Part shown: in pieces, positions 35,756 through 48,964 of the stretch
Position numbering within the stretch: position 1 is the stretch's first letter
Layout: each line of letters opens with the position of its first letter
From: Rostratula benghalensis
Taxonomy: Eukaryota > Chordata > Aves > Charadriiformes > Rostratulidae
Direction of reading: 5' to 3'
DNA length: 64,000 nucleotides
Assembly: GCA_013399305.1 (NCBI GenBank)
Contig: VXAI01000095.1
Location: 2,921,422-2,985,421, forward strand
Translations under genes and position numbers: made by a program
Notes under the pieces: generated by a model
What the model was told of the DNA's origin: nothing
Seen by the model: the letters and a program-made list of their open reading frames with translations, nothing else
Database searches by the model: none

Positions 35756-38700
35756 CCGAGGACTCATTACACACAGAACAAACTTAACTCATTAACAGTA
35801 CTTGGAGTGAGCAATCTCAGACCATTACTTTTAATGGGATTAGCCTTTCTTGTGTACAAAAGGCAGCACAGCTCAGTCTACTTAAAATCATTTCCGTATT
35901 CTAACGACACGGGCCACATTCATGCTAACAGGAAAGTGTTCATTCTGGCTTTGCTCTTCGTTGTCAGAGTGGCACTGAGCACTTTACCAGAAACAGGAAC
36001 AATAACTGAGTTATTCTCAGTTTATTTTTGCCACTCTGGTCTGTGCATTTTTCTTTTCTCATTTCACAAGGCCCTACCTTTGATCATTAGTGAGGAACAG
36101 GATTAGTTTACTAATTCTGTATAACTGTCACTGAGATGGCACAGACTCCGTCCCCCACATTAAAGTGAAGAGCGAATCCTTAGAGGATATAAGGATGAAG
36201 ACTTCCCGTGAGCTCCCAAAATCCAGCTAGCTTTATACATCAACAGCAGTATGATATCACTGAATAAATGCCTCTGCAGCCATGCAGCACGTTCCCAACC
36301 TGAATAATTAGCCATCACTGACACTTGTTAGACCTGCTTATGCACTGTCAGAGGAAAATATTAGAGCTAATGAAGCAAAAGGACTGCAAGCTATGATAGT
36401 GGTTCTCCTAAGGTCAGACAAACCCAAAAGTCAGGATGCAAATGACTTCTGTATACATTGCAACGTTACAAAATATACTACTTCTCACAAACTTAAAAAG
36501 AATCAGTATGTCTGATGTAGCATAATTCTGATAACCCTACTGCTAAGTTCTTTTATGAAGCATTGCTACTACATGGTGAATATATATGGCTGCCCAGTAC
36601 ACGTACATCAGACCAGAGAGAAGTACCTTTAAAAACTTCTAAAAAGCAAAAATGTCAGGACTCCAGAGCTGTATTTTAGTTTTACAACGTGCTTGATCAT
36701 GAATAAGACGTCAGTATGTAAACAAGTAAAGAGCACCTAAGGAGTACCTGAGGGGACAGGAAGAGTAAAGCCAAGGCATCCAAACTTAGTTAAGCATGAG
36801 TATAATTAGGAAATAAATGCATTGAGAGGCTCCCTGTAGCATTCAGGTGCTTCCCAACTCCCACATCACATCTAAGGCTGATCATTCACAAGAACAGGCT
36901 TCCCATCAATTTTTAACATTAATAAATATCATTAGTAATAACACATGCATGCTCTCTTGCAAGAAAGGTGTACTCACTCTCTACCCTCTTTTATCTGGTT
37001 GTGTCTTCTCCTCCTATGCATGGTACCAACAGGTTTCTAAAAACATACCTGACTATTCTGAATATAAATTGCAGAAATGAAAGAATAAGTTGTAAGCTAA
37101 AAAAATAGTCACCTGCAACAGGAGTTAAAACTGCATTCTCTCTTCACACTGCTATTGTAAGCTGATTCAATCTACTGTGTGAGCACTACCCCAAGGCTCA
37201 GCCAGCATCTTTCTTCTAGGACATACTCTTCCCCTTACTAATATTAAAAGGAGCAATTGGTGTTATTCCTGAACTGGGTATCAGCCTGCATCATAATCAG
37301 AATTTCATTTCTAGCATTATCATCCTGCAAGGTAAAGAACATCATTAACTCCTGCCTGAATAAAGTTCGCTCTGAACTTCAGAGGATGGGGCCCTTTTAG
37401 GGTGAGATCTGAAAACAGCCATTTAATGACTAAAATAAAAAGCAAATCACAGATTCATTTTTGGGTAAAGTTGGATGAAATAAAGTTTCCTGTTGTCTTT
37501 CCATAGTTGGCCTAAGAGCTTTCCCTGTCTCTAATGAGACTAGATTGCAGTACCCCATACAGAGGCAGAGATGGAATCGTTTTTAGAAAGGATTTCCACT
37601 CACAAAATGAAAGCCTTAGGAGTTCACTTCACAGACAAGATACCAATAGAGACATTATTAACATCACTGACATGCACACAAAGGAAGCCTGAGGCTCAGA
37701 GCTCTGCCTCTGTGTGGTTAAAAATGTAGGCACTTAGCAGGGAATGAAAATTACACTGGTCCTAGGTCCAGGACTTGCCATATTTAGTCCTGGAGTGGTG
37801 CCAAAATAAGCATTGCTAGACTAGATGATCAGTGAGAGAACAAGACTTAAAGTCTGATAGCACTGGGATTGAAAACTAACTCTTGCAAGATAGTGGGGAT
37901 GCAAACAGAACAGAGAATTTCAGAAGATAATTTCCTCCTAGAGCTGATGCACCAGATCTACAGTTCATAGAATTCTTACACTGCTTTGCTGCTTCTTTTT
38001 GGTCAGCATTACAATCATTTATTTAGGGAAAGTGATGTGACTGAATTTTGGGGGGTTTGTTTTGGCTTTTTTAGGCTTTTTTAGTTTCTGTTGTCAAACT
38101 GGGCTATGCTTTTTCCTACCTGCCTGATTTAAGTATCCTCTCCCATATTCTTGGGCATGGAGCGGGCATTTTTTTCAATATTCTGTATCAAATAAGCAGT
38201 TCTGAAATTGGTTGTATTCATCTCAGTGAGCTGAGAGTGCCTTTGTTTTGATGACTGGGACACAGATGCTTGTGGATTATCTTGTAATCTTTTATGGTAA
38301 AATACAGTAACTACCTTTTGAGAACACAGGTCTCTTCCATTACACCCGAAGGTCTGAAATAATAAATGGGTCAAAGTCAGTCTTTCCCTCTCTTCTTGAT
38401 CCATGTTCTTTTTCACAAGGTCAAACAGATTCAACAAAAAACCCCAGAAGGCTGAGAGTACTTCAGTCCTAGAATAAGGACAGCCCACAGATGCACCTGC
38501 TTTCAGGCAGAAAAGGGAACTAAACCTGAATTTCCTGCATGCCACAATAATATAGGGAACACTAACTGTGGGTCTATTGGAGAGAGACACTTTCTAGTAT
38601 TTCCTTCTCCTTGAAAGCAGTGGAAATCACTATGTTCTCAGTGGAGATCGATCTGAAAAAAAAATAAAATGTGACTTGGGGCATGACCCAGAACGTGTCT

Positions 38701-39274
38701 CCCAAACAGAACCCCAGTGGGGGTACAGATGGAGAAATAGATATCCTAGTAGGATTTTGGTGTGGTGCCGAGTTCCAGCTTATAAAACATCTCTGGTGTC
38801 AGTAGCTCATCACTTACGATAGTGACTTTTGAAAACCTAGATCATCTATTACAAGTAAGCAGGGTTCTCTCCACATTTTTATGGCTTTGGTTTAATGGCC
38901 CAGAGAGTATTTAAAACAAACAAACAAGGCTATTTTACACAGATGTTAAAAGATGTAGGAAACTTGCAAAGGGTTAAAACAGTTAAATAGAAAGATATAT
39001 GTTTTAACGGAGTTGTGCTTTAAAATTACTTCTAATTTAGCCACTTATGAGACATGTATGGAGGTAAAATGATCAGTGGTAATGTGCAACAGAAAGATAT
39101 ATACTTTTTTAATTGTAGCCAAGAGGAAAAAAACAGCATGGAATAACTTAATCGTTGCTAATTATAATATCACTGAGGTAATTACAATAGATTTTGATTG
39201 TCTCATTTTCACACCAGAGGAGGGCACAATACTGGCTTTTCTCTTAATACATATTTGTTTTTAGAGGAGAGCTG

Positions 39275-39291
39275 ACAATTACACTAATTGT
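39275..39291. promoter_or_regulatory. Perfect ACAATTA inverted repeat
   Basis: ACAATTA, spacer CAC, TAATTGT: a perfect 7-base inverted repeat with a 3-base spacer. This could be a paired-type homeodomain dimer site (TAAT N2-3 ATTA type), here as two AATTA cores around CAC. It lies in a unique stretch (about 39150-39310). Confidence 0.35.
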
Positions 39292-41172
39292 AGTCACAGC
39301 ATGAAACTTTGTTTTTAAAGAAAAATTTGTCTACATGTCACACAGAATAAACCCATCCTTTTTGTTTTGTTAGGTGCAAATTCAAGACATATTAATTGCT
39401 TTGTTCACTGTAACAATATGGAGATCTTCTCATGCAAGCACGACTAATTCTGCCACAGTCACATCACTTAGAAAGTATGCAACACCCAAAATTAAAATGA
39501 GAGAATGACCCACCACTTCTCAGTGGTAAATACGGATGTCTTCAAACAGAATATTGTCCCCCAGAGGACAAAACCCACCAGCCGTTCCCTTCCACTGTGG
39601 GATCCACTCCAATAAAGTAGCAAACACCAAGACAACTGGCCCAGACCCACAAGTGATTTGGTGTAAACTTTTCTGACTTCACTTGGATTCTCTCCAGCAG
39701 CTTCCAAACTACATCAGACCTAAATTTCAGCATCCTTTGTCTGGCTACGTTCAAACTTTAAATGCTCCAGAGGGAGTTACAGGAAATGTGAGGATGCACA
39801 GTACACCAGGCGCAGCCCTGACCTGAATGTAGCAAGGGAACATACCCACCTATGAAAGTTCTGTCACATCATATGCACCATGATGAACTACCAAAGGCCC
39901 TCCTAACCTGCCCTCCTAGCTCACCTAACTTGATAAGCAGCATGAACTATTTATCGTTTGTGATAATCTCATCCTCCTAAGACAGACTGAGGCATAAACT
40001 ACAGTTTAACCTCACAAATTTACACTTATTCCTTAGAAAGTTTAGTTTGTCATACTCTTGTTTATATCAGCAAGGCACCAGGCTTTCCATTACAAGCCTT
40101 TGAAGCCAAGGACTGGGTAACAGTAGTCTGAGAACAGGACTTATCCCAGTCTATCACACACTTGTTCCACCCAAAGCCACGATGTCTACTTTGCACAGTA
40201 ATACTGTTGATGAGCAGGACAAGAAGTGCAGTGCACATGTACATATGCACTTTGCCAGGTCTGAATAACCACAGGGTAGTGGCACATCTTAATATATTTG
40301 CCTCTCCCATGGAGGTGGGAAAACAAGCTAGATAAGTAAACTCTTCTAGTCCTAACATAAAAAGGGGCTGTAGAAACACAGTAGTGGGCTAATAAAAACA
40401 GATCCTGAACATCTGAACTGAAAGATTTTTAACTAACAACGCAATAATTCTGGTTGTGTGTTGTTAAACATGATGTGCCACGTCATTAATGTTGTCTAAT
40501 GGAACCTCACCAGCTGACCTGCTTATGCGCTATCAAAATATCACGCACCTTTCAAAGCAATACCCTCTTTTTACTCACAGGAAACTCACGATCAGTTAAA
40601 AGCCAGGCTACTTCAGACAAGGTACCCTATCAGACTAGACCACTGCTACAGAAATTTGCACCCTTCTGGTGATAATCTTTGGTCTTTTTTCTATTGCTTC
40701 CAGACCAAAAGCAAATAAAACAGATGGAGGTTATTGTCTCTTTACTGTAATGGCTTCAGCAAAACACACTCCACACATCTTTATGGATACATAAGTCTGC
40801 TCATCCCCAGCAAAATTTTGCAAGTGACTCAAAAAAGCTGTAGCACACTCTTCACCGTAATCCAAGCAGTAACCTTAGCCTACCCTCTACAATACTGTTG
40901 CTTACAGCTTTTCTGTGTTTTGTTGTAGCCACTGACAAAGCTGAAATAGTACTGCTTCTTGCAGCTGAGCGAGAGCAGAGTGATCACCCGAAAATACCAG
41001 ACAGATTGCTACCTATAGACTACCAGACAATTCAAGAGCTGACAAAGGATTCAAATATATGAAATTTTAACATGGGTGAGGGTTTTGAGAAGGTAAATAA
41101 GTGTCTCAGAAAAAAAGGCACAACACAGTATCCAGTAAAGGCATTACTAGACTTGAAGCATATTTGTCAACT

Positions 41173-41191
41173 CTTTGCACAATCAGGCCCC
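41173..41191. repeat. Fragment of palindromic MITE-like repeat
   Basis: CTTTGCACAATCAGGCCCC matches the right-arm end (CTTTGCAGGATCAGGCCC type) of the same palindromic family. No left arm was identified. Confidence 0.4.
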
Positions 41192-42140
41192 AAGGACCTA
41201 AAATTTAAATGGTGCATGATCTTTTCAGTTTCCACCAAATTTCAACACAGCAAAGGGTGCCCAGACCCTAAGTTTATACTCTAACAAATCATATAGATTA
41301 GCACAAGTAATGAAATGCTAACACTTGGCTCTTTTCAGAAACAAAGCAAAACAAAACCCTTTTATCTTTTAATCGATGTATGTAAAATATATATGACCAG
41401 AGTCTATGACAAAGAGATCCTGTTACACTGCTCCAAACACGTTCTGCAGCATTCATTTTCCTTATTGCACAAGATTCTCATGCTGGAAAAATAAGAAATA
41501 GAGTAGATTTGAACTGCTTGCTACTTCAGGAAACCTCTACCTATATCACAGGAATTAATGTTTGACTTCTATACCTGTGTTACACATGCATATTTGCCTT
41601 CACAGAAACTAAAAGCAGAGAGTAGCTACAGATTTTACATACCAAGTTAATTAGCAATTCTTACCAAACAGAGTGTATCTTTTCTTCTCAGGGTTCAGCT
41701 TGGTCTCTATTAGACATATTTACGGGAAAAGTCAATGGATAAGACATTAGAGGCCAACCTCAAAGTCAGAATAAAGCAACCATAGACCTTAGAGAAGTGC
41801 TTTATTAGCCAAGAATTGGTTGGTTATTGATCTTGGTCTATGTCTCTGGTCACAATAGCACTTACCCTAATTTTTCTAGTGTAAATATAAGTAAATTTGA
41901 ATGGGTGTTGTTGAAAACAATCTGTAAATCTACATTTTGTGGTTTATGTTGTAATTGTAGTTACGGGAAGGTTCAATATCTGGAGCATGGTAAGGAGACA
42001 AGGCTGTGGCATGGCAACCTCAGCTCTGCAAATATGTCCTGAAGCACTTTCTCAGAGGTTATTAAAATGACTAGAGCTATCACTCTGCTTAGAAGCAGAG
42101 AAACCACATGGGTACTCATAAGAAAGGAACTGAGGAAAAT

Positions 42141-42159
42141 AAAAAAAAAAAAAAAAAAA
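42141..42159. repeat. Poly-A tract (19 A)
   Basis: Nineteen A followed by CACAACAC. Confidence 0.9.
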
Positions 42160-43880
42160 CACAACACTGTAAAGAGAAATGTTATGCATTTAACTTCAGC
42201 TTTTCTTTTCACTGAGGTCAACCAGATAATTAAGCAAAAGAGATATGCAGAGTTTCTTTACTTTTCTGCAGACAAATATTAATAAATTACTGCTTGGCTC
42301 AGCATTACCATGCTTTGCTTCCTATATTATGCCTTTTTTATTTAGTTTCATCTTTAAGATTCATTTTGAGATCATTTTCCATTTACTTTATGGCCTACTG
42401 CAATAGACCTCTCTTCTATTTGTCCTATTGGGAACACCTATTTTGATCTAACTTCTATAGGGTTAATGAGGGTTAATGGCTATTGTATTTCAGATTGATA
42501 TTACCAAGCAAATTTCAAGTGGAAAACCAAAACAAAACAAAAAAACCCTCATAGCTGTATCTGCTGCAGCACTTGTCTCCATTTAGTTTAACACTGAATG
42601 GATTATAATGTTCTTTTGCTTAAAAAATTGCATACTTACTGCAACATATGGCTGGAATTTTCGCTATTGCTAAGCGTTATTTCCTTCCAAACTTCTTGTT
42701 GTTTTTTAGAATCAGTCAAATTTTTATTCACTTCACACATATTGGGAGGCAAAAGACTATTTCACTGCCTACAGTTTGGCCGTATCATGGAAAACAGATT
42801 AAAAAAGTGGGGTGGGAGTTTAACTTTGTTATTCTTCCTCAAAGGAGAAAGTTCTCCCTGGCTCTAGACCTGGCCTGCAACATCCAATCTCTCTGGAGCA
42901 ATAGGTGTGTGCAACCAAAAACATAAACTGAGACTACCCCTTATTAAAAACATAAGCTGAAGCCAAGAATTACTACTCCATTGCCCTACAACCAAACACC
43001 ACCACCACTTAATCTAGTCTGGACAAAATTAAATCCTGTCTGAAACACTGCAAGTTAGAAAACAGAGCTATCTGTTTAATTGACACATGATATGTCCAAA
43101 CCAGCTCAGTGGTCTGTTTTCTGTTCCTGCACTACCCTTTCTCCATTGACTTGATAATTTCCATCCTACTCATGACTGTTATGTTCCACTGAAACTTTTG
43201 TTTAACTGGAGGTTGACTGTGCAGCAGTTTTCCCAGCGGTTAGAAGCGGGCCCTGAAAACCAGAACTGACCTCAGGGAAAACATAATGATGTTTCTCAGA
43301 GTCAAATTTAAAACTCATCACCGTTGCCTCCATTTCCTCCTGCCAAGCTCCTCTGTCTCAGATACAACTGCAAACTAATTAAGAGATTTCTCTTACAGGT
43401 GATGTGATGTCAATGAGCAATGGGAAGACCACCCAGACGATGTCACACTCATGCCAGAGAAGAACCAGAAGCAAGTCTGCTTTACGTTCTGAAACACAAA
43501 CAGCCTTTCATTCCTCCCCACCTGCTCCTGCATAAACCACTGCTAGAACCCACCAGCAGTAGCTGAAGCAGCCCAGACTTGCACATGCATCTATCGCCTA
43601 CCATTAAGATTATTGGCTTAACTTTATAAAATCTTACTGTGAGATTTTAATTTGGTTCGAGTTGAGGGACATTATCACTGGGTTTGGGTTGTTTTTTTTT
43701 TTTATTCATTTGTTTTCCTAGATAAGATCTTCATTCTTTATCACCAGGCTCTGCAGTCCTGTGCAGTCTATAAAGTAGGCAAGAAGCAACTTTTGAATAA
43801 TCTGAGCAAACTGTACAGATCAGAATGAAAAGCTACCACAAACCAGGATATCTAATTGCAATTCCAACTTTGTATATTAC

Positions 43881-43930
43881 AAAAAAAAACAAAACAAAAC
43901 CCACACATGCAAAAATTTGGAAAAAAAAAA
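43881..43930. repeat. A-rich CAAAA stretch
   Basis: An A run with (CAAAA)-like interruptions, a short gap, then a second A run. Confidence 0.8.
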
Positions 43931-44093
43931 CACTACAGCTTTAAATGTGTTAAACAACCCTCAAGACCTCTCTTAATTAAGCACTGACTTTTTCCTGCAT
44001 TTCCTTGCTATGAATGCTTCAATGGAAGAGCTGGTTTAAGAGATTCCAACCCCTTACTCACGCTGAAGGAATGTTTTTATACAATGTCACTTT

Positions 44094-44118
44094 AAAAAAA
44101 AACAAAACAAAACAAAAC
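44094..44118. repeat. Poly-A with (CAAAA)3
   Basis: Nine A followed by three CAAAA units. Confidence 0.85.
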
Positions 44119-47100
44119 CAGAGCCATTTCACATATCTGCACTATGCATTGGTTCTCTGGTTCAAAAAGACCTAAACTTGCCCAAATAAGAGCAATACTG
44201 ACTTAAACCAGCTTTGCCACCAAAAGATTTCTAACGTGGAACCACACCTTAAGCAAGTTTAGAGCTGAAGCAATTAGTGGCTGCTGTGGAGCTGAGCTAC
44301 AACACTTTGTACCTTCATTGATCATCAGTATTATTGTTCCTCTGCATCTTCCAGCATAGTGAAAAACCATCTGGTCTTGAGAAATGTTAACAGCAGTGAA
44401 ACCAACAGGAATGAAGAGGGCTTAATATCGCACAAATGGGGCTGTTGGTCCCCAGAATATGCTACTACTTTGCGTCACTAGTAGATATTGTTGACAAGTC
44501 AGAAAATAGTATTTATATTTATTCATGCAATGCAAAGGCAGAACTCTTTCTCTGTCTGCATCTCTAATGACTGTTAGGAGACTATGGATGAGAATAATCA
44601 CAAAACCTGAATGGAGATAATAAAACCAATAGTGTTCAAGTGCTGAAACAAAGAGAATCCCCAGTGGGGCAGTGATCTTCTGAATGACTCAAGTAGTTCT
44701 GCACAAGCCTTTGAATTTCACTTTGACGTTTAAATGAAGAAAGGGAGAGAAAAGCACAGGCCAATTTCATTGATTGGTGTAACTCAGGAATCTAACATAA
44801 AAGCATTGGGATGACTCACAATACATACAACATCTGAAACCAAACTCCATTCTCTTCTATTCCCATTTCATTAAAATAACCTCCTATTTTCTTCTGTTAT
44901 AATTTTGTATAAATCATGTGTACTCTGATTTGAAAAACTCCATGCAGGGGGTTCAAACAGAGCTTTCTTTATTGGATTCCATTTGGGAGGGATGCTACAG
45001 CGTCTAAGGCAGTTAAAAAAAAAAAAATCTAAAAATCAGTGTTTTCAGCTGAGAATTTGCCAAGCTTAGATTTTAAAAGCTCACAAACTCACTGCTTCCT
45101 CCTTCAAAAAACAAAAATTCAGCCAAAAAGCATCAGAAATGAGGCCTTTGCAGGGCACAGAAGAGACTGCAAGCATCTGACCTGCGGGCTGCAAGGGGGA
45201 GCCTGCCTGGTGCTCCCGTGTGCTGCCCCATGCTGTGTTCCAGAAAACCTCCGGTAAACCAGACTCCAGGAGCTCTGTGCAGAGGAAATCCTCGTGCAAT
45301 ACCAAGTCACTATCCAAGCTCTATAACTGTGGACTCTAATAATAAACATTTTTTTTGCCACTGCCAGCATGCATCTCCTCTTGTGGCATTGCTGCTTTGT
45401 TGATAAATTGTTCCAGTCACACAGACAAAACCAGACACAATTTCAGAGAGATCAACAGTCACCTGTAAACCAGACCCTGAGCTTCCTGTTGAAATACAGC
45501 CTGTGAGCACCCCGATGGTTCCAACTGTTAGCACAGAAGGAGTACAAACATGTATTATTCCAGTCCCCTGGTATTACAAAAACTCATGTCTACTTGTAAG
45601 AGGCAAACGTTACTTTGTCTAAATTGCACTTCAGAAGAGCCAAAATGTCAGAAAAAAAAAGAAAAATAAAAACCCCACGCAAGTGAGAACAACAAAATCA
45701 GTCATGGTCTCTTTTCCCAACCACACAGGCAAGGTCAATAAAACTGGACCAGCTCTTTGGAGAAAGTCATGTGTCACAGATAGTACAACTCACTCCTTCC
45801 TTTCACCCACACAAACACCATTTATAAAGCTGAGACTCAAGTGGACACGCATGACCTAGGCACGGCCTGGAAACCGTATGGTCATACTTTCATAGGATCA
45901 CATCTGAACTACAGGACTGATTCTTTAGAGTCTTTTGGAACACAGCACCACAGATTGCAGACCGGAGCAAGAACGTATTTAGTGAGGGACTTCACGTACA
46001 GGGCACACGCAGTGTTTTAATCCATTATGTGTATACATACTTGTCTTCCATGGACAGTCAAATGCAAGGGTGTTATGATCTTCCTCTTGCACTGTCTTAC
46101 ACTCCGACATATCCAACTTTTCTCTAGAAAAATCTTATACCTGCCTCTTCCAATACACAAACAAGAATGCATTTGAGCGTCCTTGCTTATGCTGTTTTAC
46201 ATGGAAACAATAGCAGTGTAAATGGAATAAACAGCCATCCCCAATCAGAGAAGTGGTTGACCTGGAGTCACCACGGTGCCTTTGTAACTTTAGTTCTTTA
46301 AAAAGGGACACAGGAGATCCGATACAAACTGTTAGATTGGTTGGAAGCACACAATCCATTCGAACGAGGTGCATTGCATTAACTTATGGAAGGCCCAGAC
46401 TATGAAATTATTATAGCAAGTATCTTTGCTTTAGTTTTTGACTGATAACCTTCATCATTAAAATTAATGCAAGTAAAGACAAAATTGTACCTATTAATAC
46501 AACTCTAATTGATACCATAAGTAGGAAAAAAAAATCTCACTATGAATACAATCAATTCTGCACAGATCCTGTTCTTTATTGACTATTTGCTTCACTGGGG
46601 ACAGTACTTTTTAGCATCCTTTTTATTATTTTTCAGCAGTGATGCCACCGTATAGGTCTGAGGCCCAAGGGTATTCGGCGATTCCATTTAGACTTCCTGT
46701 GACTTTCCCAACATACAGCGCCAGTATCGGAGGATGCTGTTAGTACACAGGCCCCTTGGGTGGCTAGTTATGAAACTTGAATTGCTGCACTTAAGCAAGC
46801 CTGTCAGAACGCTTGGGCCTCCTAGACACCATGGCTCCGGCTCCATCTACAAAACTTTAAGTGGCACTTGCTAAAAGTATGGAAAAAAACCCCATATCCT
46901 GTCTTTGCTTATATAGAACAACACTATTAATGGTGTTCTGTAAGAGCACACATAGGCTGAGCTAGGAAAACCAGTAGTATTTGTTCAGAAACAAGCTTAT
47001 TTCTTACACTTGCACAAAAAGCAGAGTTGATTTTACAGATGGACTGAGAGAATTATAAAATTTGTCGTAAAGAAGTTGTCTCTAACTTAGCTCACCTCTG

Positions 47101-48144
47101 CAAATGAAAATACTCCAGCATTTTTGAGAAATTTCAGCTATTTGGGAGAAATTCTGGACAGCCTGCACATGATTTCTCATTGCTAAAGCACACCTGTACT
47201 TCTGCAAATTCTGATGCTAATCCCCAGTTGCCCAAGAAGCCAACAGTACACAGCAGAGAGAAGGGGAACAGGAATCCTTTCCACACTTCACCTGAATACT
47301 GGCTGTCAAGGCCCAAGCCTCAAGAAAACTTTGCCTGTGCTGGTATATCCACTGTACTGGGCCCCACATTAAAAAGAAAAACTAAATATGGTGTAGCTTT
47401 ACACTGGTGTCATAAAATAGCAACCAGGACAAAGGATTTCTGCTGGTCCTTTGAATTATGCCCTTAAACAGGACTCAAGGTACTTTCAGCTCGTAGCCTG
47501 CTCAAAAATTGTTAATAGAAAATGTTATTCTTTTATTCCCAGTTCTTACCTCCTTAAAGCATCAAAATGCCAGCAAACTATTTGGAACCCTCTTAATGAA
47601 CAAAGCAAGTTTTCAGAGCTGACAGGATCTTAGCAGATGCCTCAGCAGAGCTTGTCCCAAAGACATGCGGTCAGAAAACCACAACAATGGGTTTAGGCTT
47701 GAAGTTTTCCAATTCTTGCTATTACCAAAACTTCAGAAGGCATAACAAAAACAATTGCTGCTATTATAATGCTGGGTAAATACATTTAGGGCACTCATCA
47801 CCATAGCATCTAGCTGCCTCTACTGAAACCTGAATTGTCCTAACGAGACTGAAAATACACCAGCCTTCCTGATACTGGCTGCAGGGAGAACAAGTTCTTA
47901 GAGCTCAGCTGATGATTAGATTCACACTTAAGTGTATATACAAGTAGGGAGCCAATTTCAAAGGCGTGGGCCTGCTAATGAGATTGCCCTGCTGCCAGCA
48001 TCTGTAAAGCTGTACCCTCAGGAAGTGAGTGGTAGCTTTCCAGATGAGCACAGGTTACCTGGTGGAATGGAGATGGTGCTAAGGCTCTTCATGAAAAGTG
48101 TCAGGGAATCATTAATAGCCACAAGCAGCCAAGCATATTATCTT

Positions 48145-48162
48145 AAAAAAAAAAAAAAAAAA
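48145..48162. repeat. Poly-A tract (18 A)
   Basis: Eighteen A followed by CACAAAAAACCC. Confidence 0.9.
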
Positions 48163-48896
48163 CACAAAAAACCCAAAGTGCCTCCAGCAGAAGACTGTCA
48201 TCCTGTGTTTTTGGGCTAATGCTGAGGCAAAGGAAAGTGCTACCAAGTGACTCAACCAAGCTACTGTTCTCTCTTCTGCACTTCTGGAGATATGGTACTG
48301 AAGAACTGAGCTTACCAGCACTGCTCAGACCATGAGATCTGATAGATCTGATTGCAGCAGGCTGTGATACTACAAAACAAGGAGGTACTTGGAGTCTGAT
48401 ATCTACATATCTTTAACAATGTTTTTTTTAATCATGATTACCACACACATCACTTAGCAGACATAACTGCTTGCCATAAATATTTAGTAACTAAAAGAAT
48501 ACTTAACCACATAATTTTGCTTGCTATCCAACAGCCAGGGACAATCAGAGGACTTGAGCAAAGAGCAAAATTTCTTCTCATTCCGTGTCCCCCCTTTGTT
48601 ACTTTTCCATGATCCAGTTACCAACTTGCTGCAACCTTTTTAATTTATTCTTGCTTAATCAACAGCTATTAATGCCTATGGATCAATAAGTTTTCACACC
48701 ATTTTCAGTATTAGTCACATCAATAATTTTGACAAAACGCATCCATGAGACATTTTGGAAGCTGACAGTGTCTTTTACTATCTTCTGCCTCCAAACAATA
48801 AGTTGATAATCAGAAAAAATAAGTCTTTTTGAGAGATGAACATGCACTCATGCAGTTCAGGAGGTAGGCAAATCTGAAAATTTAAGGACATGTAAA

Positions 48897-48964
48897 GTCA
48901 GATCTTCAGCTGGTGCAAATCAACACAGTCCCCTAATTTATACTGGCTAAGGATTTGACCCTTA
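48897..48964. repeat. Palindromic MITE-like ancient repeat
   Basis: The left arm is GTCAGATCTTCAGCTGGTGC and the right arm is TTTATACTGGCTAAGGATTT followed by GACCC. The right arm's reverse complement (AAATCCTTAGCCAGTATAAA) aligns with AGATCTTCAGCTGGTGCAAA. It corresponds to the GATCCTCAGCTGGTGTAAAT-type palindrome I know from turtle, crocodilian and bird DNA. Confidence 0.6.

Larger units (their letters stand above)
34887..41172. other. Noncoding stretch with repeat remnants
   Basis: No gene is recognised. It includes the short palindrome-family piece at 35141-35164, a possible conserved block at 35590-35755, and a TAATT palindrome at 39275-39291. The minus-strand 153-codon frame (38129-38590) has no recognised family and I treat it as chance. 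Confidence 0.6.
41192..48896. other. Noncoding stretch with A-rich tracts
   Basis: No gene is recognised. A-rich tracts lie at 42141-42159, about 42527-42545, 43881-43930, 44094-44118 and 48145-48162. A somewhat GC-rich patch lies at about 45170-45260. ACACTGGTGTCA near 47401 may be a faint trace of the palindromic family but is too short to call. Confidence 0.6.

Noticed and set aside
37740..37850. Possible CR1 3' end (GCTAGACTAGATGATC)
   Set aside because: Only one short motif matches, and the expected downstream CR1 3' landmarks are missing.
38129..38590. 153-codon minus-strand frame
   Set aside because: No family likeness, and serine- and cysteine-rich translation typical of random frames. 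No splice or promoter evidence was seen.
47390..47420. GTGTAGCTTTACACTGGTGT as another palindrome-family copy
   Set aside because: Too short, and no matching second arm or boundary motif was seen.
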